Program-made: the position numbers and the translations under genes | Shown here: positions 61,501-64,000 of the stretch, piece after piece | Position numbering within the stretch: the stretch's first letter is position 1 | Layout of the letters: each line of letters opens with the position of its first letter | NCBI GenBank assembly: GCA_963662175.1 | Contig: OY759222.1 | Location: forward strand, 11,046,222 to 11,110,221 | Source: Aradus depressus | Lineage: Eukaryota > Arthropoda > Insecta > Hemiptera > Aradidae | Direction of reading: 5' to 3' | DNA: 64,000 bases | Notes under the pieces: model-generated | The model's database searches: none | Told to the model about the DNA's origin: nothing | What the model saw: the letters and a program-made list of their open reading frames with translations, nothing else

Positions 61501-63621
61501 CAATCATTCTCTATCAAGAGGCAATCCTCTATCCTTCCAGATGGCGGTGGCTGCCCCCCTGGTTCCTCCGCAACTTCAAGATTCACCGATATCTCCACGT
61601 AGAGACTGTCGAGGACGTAAGGTAAGAAGAGTACCACAGCTCTCTTCCTATCGTTCCTGGAGCAGTCTTCTACCGACTGGGTCAGCCATTTAAATAACCC
61701 GCCTTCAAACCTAGACTATAGTTTACCATGCTTAATGAAAATTAGCGGTGGGTAAGATTGTGTAAGAACTCAAAGGTGGAATAAAATAAACAGAAGTAAC
61801 TTACATATGTTTAGCTCCAGCATTTATTCTCAAATCATGACGAATTAGGCGAATAATGATTTTCAAATCATTAGATGTACACCTAAAAATAAAGAAAATA
61901 GTAGTATAGTAGAAATATAGTTAGATATTATGACTCAGAGCCGGACTTTAACTACAAGATCATCATATCAACTACTACCGGAACACTCTTTCGTCACTCA
62001 GGTGGACATGAGCCCGACTCTACTTTGGGAGTCCTAAATTTTGCCTATCCTAAATTTTTATTCACCTAGGGCAGAGGGCCTTTAACGAGTACCTGACATA
62101 ATACAGACTCGGAACTATCCCTAACGTCCCATCCGAAGGACGGCATGTTTAAGTTTCCTGTTACCTCCCAAATAAAATAAACGAAGTGCCTCGGCCGGGT
62201 TCTTGAGCTCAGTAAACAAGCACTGTCGGCGCCCTCAATAGAAATATATATATAGTTATTGTGACTCATGCCCAAGCTTCAACTACGAGATCATATCGCC
62301 TACTACCAGAGCGCTCATTCATTACTCTGGTGGACATGAGCCCGACTCTACTGTGGCCTTTTGTTTACCCTAAATTTTTATTCACGTAGGGCAGAGGGTC
62401 TTTAATGAGTACGTGACATCGTACAGGCTCGGGCAACATCGCTTTACGTCCCATCCGTGCGTGCTCAAAGTTCACTTTCTAGATAAAACCTAAGGACCTC
62501 GGCCGGGTTTCGAACCCACGATCTTGAGCTCAGGAAGCCAGTATACCTCTGAACTACCGGCGTACTATAATCATTATAAACAAGAACATTCGTAAGATAT
62601 CTATTGTGAATATTCCTTAATATTTTTTTTTTGCCAATACGAGATATAGAGAAGTGTGATCTGAACGTACATTGAAGACCATATGTGTTAGTAAGTTGTT
62701 GTGGAGCGAGATTTTTCATAGAAATAAAATACGCTGTCTTCCCACAGTTTTATTTTTTACCAGAACCGGTTTTCAACGCAAGTGTCATCATCAGTGCAGT
62801 GGTACATCGCAACCACACAGCGTAGCGGTTAAAGGAGAACTCATTCAAATTATAGAGAAAACCTAATTTCGCCTTTACAATTTCTGAAATATTGTCTATT
62901 CCACAAAAAAAAAATATACATCAACTAACATTACACCATCAACAGTCTCAGATTAGTTAATGTCTAAATCTGATGCTTTAATGCCGAAACCGTTTATGTA
63001 TAATTTTTTTTTTTGTGTAATAAATAATATTTCAAAAAAGAAGTTTCTTTAAATAATAACTTTCTATGGCAAATTTAACTTTATCCGGATATAGCATTCC
63101 ATATTTGGAGAAATAATGACTCTAGGAGAATAAACATGTTTCGACGGATGCCAACCAGTTATGTGTTCTTAGATGATTGTAGAGACAAACAAAGACATCT
63201 CCGAATACATTTCTGCGATATATAAAAAAATAAATAAAAACAATTTGTTTAATTTTTATATTGTTTAATTCGACTAACCCTAAGACTTCGATACCGTCAT
63301 ACCGATATGACAACCTATCAAAGTTAGTCACTTTTGAACTTTGTGCTGACGATGGCGTGACCTGAAACGGGTACACTTTATGTACGAAACGTTCAAATGG
63401 TCCACTTACTTTGGAATTATTTTCATAAAATGATTGACCTGTTCTTCTTCTCGAGTGAGTTTTGCCAACTCCTCCAGGAAGTGATCCACCACTTGTAGTG
63501 TCAGGGTGCTCTTGGGTGAAGGCTTTAATTTGTTACTCCTTGTGAAGAATTCTCTCACTGTTTCAGCCACATCGCCCTGTTCCAAACTTGTCAACATCTC
63601 ATCTTGGTCTGTTCCAAAAAG
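40743..63621 (-). CDS. LIG3: DNA ligase III, C-terminal 610 residues in 17 exons (5' end outside window)
   Basis: ATP-dependent DNA ligase that seals nicks in base-excision and single-strand-break repair and in mitochondria. Joining the 17 exons gives one open frame with GT-AG introns and consistent phases. Visible parts: the DNA-binding domain (LFGTDQDEML... to residue 144), motif I KYDGERVQVHK with the adenylated Lys at residue 167 (codon 52063-52065), motif III LDSE near 217, motif IIIa around FVFDCIYYNGESL, motif IV EGLVLKD near 314, motif V HWLKVKKDYL near 331, an OB-fold with HTADGISVRFPR and RIRDDKDW, a short Ser/Pro/Lys linker, and a BRCT domain with WIW that in vertebrates binds XRCC1. 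This fits LIG3 and not LIG1 or LIG4. The N-terminal PARP-like zinc finger must lie to the right of base 64000. Introns reach 9 kb and are full of repeats. Confidence 0.95.
41340..41403 (-). CDS. LIG3: LIG3 exon, BRCT middle (micro-exon)
   Basis: 64 nt between ACATAG and GTATTC. It encodes (A)YGGELLRDNEMDKVTHNID and KL, matching the glycine pair and the T-H of BRCT domains, and it exactly restores the reading frame. The domain is several residues shorter than in vertebrates before WIW, so a small exon between here and 40800 may be missing. Confidence 0.75.
41620..41690 (-). mobile_element. tRNA-derived SINE fragment
   Basis: CATGCCCGGGCTTTAACTAC and the next 30 bp of the SINE 3' end, 40 bp downstream of a BRCT exon in the intron. 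Confidence 0.65.
41732..41823 (-). CDS. LIG3: LIG3 exon, start of BRCT domain
   Basis: 92 nt encoding PLPDVFVGVRLILPKDLPPI then EKETIERYFI, with the VF.GVRL start of the LIG3 BRCT. The frame would reach TAG a few codons on, so the donor used is GTATCC inside the ORF. This leaves phase 2, which the next exon completes. Confidence 0.85.
42262..42850. repeat. ACTTCCCC-family, + copy with G-tract plus a - end
   Basis: + copy 42262-42750 with a G run of 13 and another of 9 at 42439-42460, then a - strand terminal piece to 42850. In a LIG3 intron, about 70 bp from an exon. Confidence 0.72.
42923..42988 (-). CDS. LIG3: LIG3 exon, linker into BRCT
   Basis: 66 nt encoding RPASAPSTPPVAAKKTKYII then KN. 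Acceptor TCTTTCAG, donor GTAAGT, phase 0 on both sides. Low complexity, so it rests on splice sites and position. Confidence 0.82.
43189..43574. mobile_element. MITE with TIR TCGCACGCTGACTTTAG
   Basis: Inverted ends of about 40 bp (TCGCACGCTGACTTTAG, GCAGTGTGACAACTCAAAAA) with ATA/TAT at the borders. No ORF. In a LIG3 intron. Confidence 0.85.
43991..44346. mobile_element. MITE with TIR CAGTAGTTCAGAAGT and TA duplication
   Basis: Perfect 15-bp ends CAGTAGTTCAGAAGT / ACTTCTGAACTACTG with TA on both sides, the pattern of Tc1/mariner-type non-autonomous elements. The sequence just inside the left end (GGGACAACTCA...TTTGAG) resembles the 43189 MITE. Confidence 0.88.
44417..44515 (-). CDS. LIG3: LIG3 exon, Ser/Pro-rich linker
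   Basis: 99 nt encoding DIYEKSKQTADFTLTGVSPT then QSPASSPTKSPRK, the flexible stretch between catalytic core and BRCT. The donor GTCTTA is weak; phase and position support it, but the exon end is less sure than the others. Confidence 0.85.
44615..44785 (-). repeat. ACTTCCCC-family fragment
   Basis: GTCGTTGAATCTCCGACAAT to ACGAGTATTTTGCAGTTGAG. Confidence 0.6.
44800..45330 (-). pseudogene. Non-LTR retrotransposon 3' fragment
   Basis: Frames on the - strand give GHCHMNKHLHNMDIARSPLC then RKCGEENETPVHILSQC, a typical LINE C-terminal C..C..H..C knuckle, preceded by scraps in other frames. Lies in the intron after the LIG3 OB-fold exon, in the same sense as the gene. Confidence 0.75.
45408..45554 (-). 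CDS. LIG3: LIG3 exon, end of OB-fold (motif VI region)
   Basis: 147 nt encoding AQPVWEIAGAELTKNVVHTA, DGISVRFPRVTRIRDDKDWK, TATNLSQLR. Very strongly conserved in LIG3. A LINE 3' fragment lies about 90 bases downstream in the next intron. Confidence 0.96.
45650..45754 (-). CDS. LIG3: LIG3 exon, OB-fold
   Basis: 105 nt encoding EELVMEKISKDMTKVPKWLK then CTKTMVPDFVAKDPK, which lines up with the ISKDPSKIPSWL region of vertebrate LIG3. Acceptor CATGCAG, donor GTAAAG. Confidence 0.95.
45941..46053 (-). CDS. LIG3: LIG3 exon, OB-fold
   Basis: 113 nt encoding GGMMSVFLMGCYDEFRKVWC then TVTKVHTGHDDATLDRLQ. Acceptor TTTTTGCAG, donor GTGAGT. Confidence 0.95.
46176..46283 (-). mobile_element. tRNA-derived SINE fragment
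   Basis: About 105 bp of the 3' body. Lies 120 bp from a LIG3 exon. Confidence 0.7.
47385..47475 (+). repeat. Decayed hammerhead-type repeat end
   Basis: CUGAAGG, U, GGUGUAAUGCA, GAAA, CAGGU, A; A9 is changed to G. Followed by AATAAACAATATTTCA, the shared terminal sequence of this family. LIG3 intron. Confidence 0.45.
47541..47664 (-). CDS. LIG3: LIG3 exon with motif V
   Basis: 124 nt encoding STYEPGKRHWLKVKKDYLFG, then GAMADSADLVVLGAWYGTGQ and K. The two Lys of the KVKK core contact the nucleotide in this family. Acceptor GTTGCAG, donor GTAAAT. Confidence 0.96.
47911..48189 (+). other. Open frame of 92 codons in a LIG3 intron, unrecognised
   Basis: MHKLRKKMNNINNIYNGLLA then RLFDVKKNTIFTPIREKYII. 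AT-rich, antisense to LIG3, no recognisable family and no promoter. Probably chance or a decayed transposon piece. Confidence 0.2.
48840..48885 (+). mobile_element. tRNA-derived SINE, head only
   Basis: GAGGGCGCCGGTAGCTCAGA plus about 25 bases, 90 bp from a LIG3 exon. Confidence 0.65.
48976..49053 (-). CDS. LIG3: LIG3 exon with motif IV
   Basis: 78 nt encoding SAKHLEAMITKVFKLGLEGL then VLKDLM. EGLVLKD is nucleotidyltransferase motif IV. Acceptor GGTTTCAG, donor GTAAAC. Confidence 0.94.
49545..49655 (+). mobile_element. Short retroposed fragment with poly-A and 12-bp TSD
   Basis: AAGATTATTGAC flanks it (49533-49544, 49656-49667). The insert is only 111 bp, with GGCCATGGTGGCCGTGCGGG then a 27-base A tail. 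The head resembles a tRNA-like SINE start, but no B box remains. In a LIG3 intron. Confidence 0.8.
49739..49826 (-). CDS. LIG3: LIG3 exon, adenylation domain
   Basis: 88 nt encoding PLVERKNILNENMKEIQNRV then VYSEMEEIH. Separated from the previous exon by an 86-bp intron. Donor GTGAGT. Confidence 0.92.
49913..49992 (-). CDS. LIG3: LIG3 exon with motif IIIa
   Basis: 80 nt encoding KNEFKNANVCLFVFDCIYYN then GESLLN. Acceptor ACTTTCAG, donor GTATAT. Confidence 0.93.
50223..50930. repeat. ACTTCCCC-family, + then - copy, reaching a LIG3 splice donor
   Basis: + part 50223-50560 with hairpin ACTTCCCCAGTTATAAAAAG TATAGGGG; - part about 50600-50915. Confidence 0.72.
50934..51065 (-). CDS. LIG3: LIG3 exon with motif III
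   Basis: 132 nt encoding VKTLEEFIPKAFPHGKDLIL, DSEILMIDNQTG, PLPFGTLGKHK. Acceptor TTTTTCAG, donor GTAACA. A dispersed repeat copy comes to within about 20 bases of this donor. Confidence 0.95.
51225..51485 (+). pseudogene. Mariner transposase fragment
   Basis: VLFDAKGVVHHENLPQGSTV then NQTYYIEVLKRLGDAI and WFFHHDNALQS match the central catalytic part of mariner transposases (the second Asp is in HHDNA). N-terminal DNA-binding part and the last catalytic Asp are missing. It runs into a C homopolymer at 51486-51503. Confidence 0.9.
51516..51775. repeat. Inverted repeat beside the mariner remnant
   Basis: TTCTCAATATAAACGAT near 51548 is repeated inverted near 51729, both next to A/T-rich stretches and TATGCTCC. 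Arms of about 45-60 bp; a short fold-back of unknown class. Confidence 0.6.
51976..52131 (-). CDS. LIG3: LIG3 exon with catalytic lysine (motif I)
   Basis: 156 nt encoding AMACKSIEEALKRCPNGMYS then EVKYDGERVQVHKKG. The Lys of KYDG takes the AMP. It is followed by FYSRSLKPVLPHK. It is preceded by the gene's largest intron in the window (9.0 kb). Confidence 0.96.
52240..53124 (+). mobile_element. 5'-truncated non-LTR retrotransposon with CTT-type 3' end and TSD
   Basis: Bounded by a 10-bp duplication TATTTGAAAC (52230-52239 and 53125-53134). Starts just upstream of the RT catalytic box and ends in a CTTCTTCTTCT run rather than poly-A. Sits in the 9-kb LIG3 intron, antisense to the gene. Confidence 0.88.
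52241..52750 (+). pseudogene. Reverse transcriptase fragment with YADD box, frameshifted
   Basis: LIYLYADDIAIVLHSWRTDT reads into a stop. A second frame continues KINEGKTEANLV, VKYVGVLLDRRLSFSQHIRQ, and a third RLLIYKLLLRPVITYACPVW and LQVTQNKCLRLVG. These are in the right order for a Jockey/RTE-type RT thumb. At least two frameshifts make it a pseudogene. Confidence 0.9.
53588..53822 (-). mobile_element. tRNA-derived SINE, partial
   Basis: Body and 3' end kept; head missing and body diverged. LIG3 intron. Confidence 0.75.
54380..55015 (-). pseudogene. Ty3/gypsy-type reverse transcriptase fragment, frameshifted
   Basis: Reads IIRASSSNYCSPVVLVKKKD (the RT entry motif of Ty3-type elements), then after a shift in a T run DYRELNKVT, LDLRSGYWQI, FIRIPFGLKLAPRTF, ARAYLDDVIVFS. 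YLDD is the catalytic box. Truncated soon after. It is inside the LIG3 intron and dispersed repeat sequence starts at 55020. Confidence 0.92.
55020..55505 (-). repeat. ACTTCCCC-family, - copy
   Basis: Good internal match; ends at ACTTCCCCTTTACGTATAGT TGGG. Confidence 0.75.
55888..56190 (-). mobile_element. tRNA-derived SINE, diverged
   Basis: Head, body and tail recognisable with an internal deletion around the central TCTACTGTGGGAG block. LIG3 intron. Confidence 0.78.
56225..56510 (+). pseudogene. LINE ORF2 extreme C-terminal fragment
   Basis: Contains RVTRLHWAGCKTEDLIPRKL and GRRRVGRPRRRCLETV, the R-L-.-W-.-GH and GRRR.GRPR.RW motifs at the end of many arthropod LINE reverse transcriptases. 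Too short to classify further. Confidence 0.75.
56632..56685 (-). ncRNA. Hammerhead ribozyme-like motif in a 190-bp fold-back
   Basis: AUGG, CUGAAGA, U, UUUAGCAAUACC, GAAA, GUACU, C, CCAU on the - strand. Helix I AUGG/CCAU is perfect and stem III is the palindrome AGUACU, unlike the ACCGGU of other copies. Helix II is damaged. An inverted, core-deleted copy lies at 56715-56760. Confidence 0.5.
56800..58480. other. AT-rich stretch in the 9-kb LIG3 intron
   Basis: A C tract at 56904-56913 and TA runs; no ORF or known repeat recognised. Confidence 0.45.
58590..58930 (-). mobile_element. Retroelement 3' fragment with A tail (- strand)
   Basis: GC-rich block read on the - strand ends in CCTCCTGCC and a run of about 22 A. 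A - strand frame gives DTSYVGAMLRSQNSWDEGCE then FAALIMGELALQGRADKEQR, unrecognised. Composition and tail fit a non-LTR insertion. Confidence 0.5.
59765..60115 (-). repeat. ACTTCCCC-family, - copy
   Basis: AAGTCATCAGTGAATCACCG to CACAGACACACACACACACA, lacking the far terminal hairpin. Confidence 0.75.
60175..60516 (-). mobile_element. tRNA-derived SINE, full length
   Basis: Head GAGGGCGCGGGTAGCTCAGT, B box GGGTTCGAAACCCGG, tail AACTAACTAC. Among the least diverged copies. In the 9-kb LIG3 intron in the gene's sense. Confidence 0.88.
60545..60705 (+). pseudogene. Jockey-type reverse transcriptase scrap
   Basis: Reads LDLQLDRRLTWTVHITLKRI then GLLNPLIIRRLSLLLTNKLT, matching the YLG..LD..L.W..HI region of LINE RTs. 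Truncated on both sides and followed at once by a dispersed repeat copy. Confidence 0.65.
60705..61000 (+). repeat. ACTTCCCC-family, + copy, 5' half
   Basis: TACGAAGTATGTATAGGGGC to GGGGGAATTAAGGGAGAGAC. Confidence 0.72.
61179..61320 (-). CDS. LIG3: LIG3 exon, end of DNA-binding domain
   Basis: 142 nt encoding LDAVHPDAYEAFQASRDINS and on to SLMVPVLPML, the lead-in to the adenylation domain. Acceptor TATAG, donor GTAAGT. Confidence 0.94.
61425..61700 (+). pseudogene. Jockey-type reverse transcriptase C-terminal scrap
   Basis: VSLDHRLTWKFHINHK matches the same RT region; another frame has NFKIHRYLHVETVEDV, like the LINE end motif IHR.LGI.TVEE. An internal deletion and shifts join the two. In a LIG3 intron. 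Confidence 0.65.
61805..61882 (-). CDS. LIG3: LIG3 exon, DNA-binding domain
   Basis: 78 nt encoding CTSNDLKIIIRLIRHDLRIN and AGAKHI, close to the LIG3 family signature. Acceptor TTTTTAG, donor GTAAGT. Too short to show as a separate ORF. Confidence 0.93.
61920..62236 (-). mobile_element. tRNA-derived SINE, head internally deleted
   Basis: Body complete, but the head runs GAGGGCGCCGACAGTGCTTG, losing the A box, and the B box is cut short. LIG3 intron. Confidence 0.8.
62258..62568 (-). mobile_element. tRNA-derived SINE, nearly full length
   Basis: Begins 20 bp after the 61920 copy in the same orientation, forming a tandem pair. Head CGCCGGTAGTTCAGAGGTAT, B box GGTTTCGAAACC-like. Confidence 0.82.
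62759..62800 (-). ncRNA. Hammerhead ribozyme-like motif, related to the 8297 copy
   Basis: CUGAUGA, U, GAC-ACUUGC-GUU, GAAA, ACCGGUU, C, UGGU on the - strand. Helix II changes to GAC/GUU and still pairs. Helix I is weak here (GCA against UGG). Flanking sequence is shared with 8250-8385 (AGCGGTT, CTTCCCAC..TTTTATTTT). Confidence 0.5.
63342..63376 (+). ncRNA. Hammerhead ribozyme-like motif, related to the 11363 copy
   Basis: UGUG, CUGACGA, U, GGCGUGACCU, GAAA, CGGGU, A, CACU. Core intact; helix I keeps three pairs; stem III lost its palindrome (CGGG). About 35 bp from the donor of a LIG3 exon. Confidence 0.45.
63410..63621 (-). CDS. LIG3: LIG3 exon, DNA-binding domain, first in window
   Basis: 212 nt from a TATAG acceptor to a GTAAGT donor. 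It encodes LFGTDQDEMLTSLEQGDVAE and onward through HFLEELAKLTREEEQVNHF, the usual LIG3 DNA-binding helices. It ends in phase 2. Confidence 0.93.
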
Positions 63622-64000
63622 CTATACAAGCAAAGAGTATATATGTTACTGTTAATTTGATAAATTTAGTTATTATACATAATAACTGGTTATTTTACAA
63701 AATAACTACCGTTCTTGGTTAATATGACAAATTATTCACAGTTTCTTAATATTTATCATATTAACCAGTTATTATACATGATATAAAATTCACCTTGTTA
63801 ATATGATAATTTTTTTACTTTTGTCACAAATTAATCATATTAACTGGCTATTATGCATAATAGCTGAAAACCTGTGGCTAGTATGCTAAATTCAGTATTC
63901 TGGAATGAAATTTTCTTTAATTCTGGGAGAATAAACGTGAATGTAGATTTGGAAAAATTGCTTTGTTTCTTTTCAAGGAAACATATAAATTTATTAGGAA

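Noticed and set aside
1..64000. CRISPR array or bacterial defence system
   Set aside because: The only regular tandem array (4311-4735) has no unique spacers, and the window is plainly eukaryotic with introns, SINEs and LINEs.

Overview
This is a eukaryotic, AT-rich, intron-containing and very transposon-dense window, almost certainly from an arthropod and most likely an insect. The best evidence is a complete two-exon gene for an amidated allatostatin C-family neuropeptide ([19 protein letters not shown], the 'triple C' type, known only from arthropods). It sits beside a split DNA ligase III gene. There are no operons, no CRISPR arrays and no bacterial genes. Species cannot be settled from the sequence alone.

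Only two host genes can be supported. (1) AstCCC, + strand: a signal-peptide exon at 14025-14171 and a mature-peptide exon at 32533-32700, separated by an 18.4-kb intron. (2) DNA ligase III, - strand: 17 coding exons can be followed from 63621 down to the stop at 40743, giving the C-terminal 610 residues (DNA-binding, adenylation, OB-fold and BRCT regions). The N-terminal zinc-finger part lies beyond the right edge. One further possible terminal exon on the + strand, at about 36491-36605, has no recognised product. Between the two genes (32.7-40.7 kb) I see only 3' UTR and repeats.

The rest is mobile DNA, often nested. The AstCCC intron holds a complete 5.2-kb LTR retrotransposon (17945-23125). 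Its LTRs are both 575 bp and look identical, and it has a primer-binding site, a polypurine tract and an intact gag, but no pol. The window also has two 5'-truncated non-LTR retrotransposons with clear target-site duplications (16538-17377, 52240-53124) and several older reverse transcriptase, RNase H or C-terminal LINE fragments. There is a Ty3-type reverse transcriptase pseudogene, a mariner transposase fragment, a pogo/Tigger deletion derivative, two TIR MITEs and several long fold-back elements.

Two repeat families dominate. One is a tRNA-derived SINE of about 330 bp, with A and B boxes and a CTAA/CCTAA-type tail, present in more than a dozen full or partial copies, nearly all on the - strand. 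The other is a 0.5-0.7-kb dispersed element of unknown class that begins with an ACTTCCCC/GGGGAAGT hairpin and ends with a CGGTGATTCACCG hairpin; it has more than 20 copies in both orientations.

The most interesting signal is a set of short motifs scattered on both strands that fit a type I hammerhead ribozyme with a very short, self-complementary stem III: CUGANGA, a short hairpin, GAAA, a palindrome ending in U, H, and flanks that pair as helix I. Several copies differ in the helices yet keep the pairing. Such ribozymes are known from Penelope-like elements and related retroelements, but here they sit in fold-back repeats without a recognisable polymerase.
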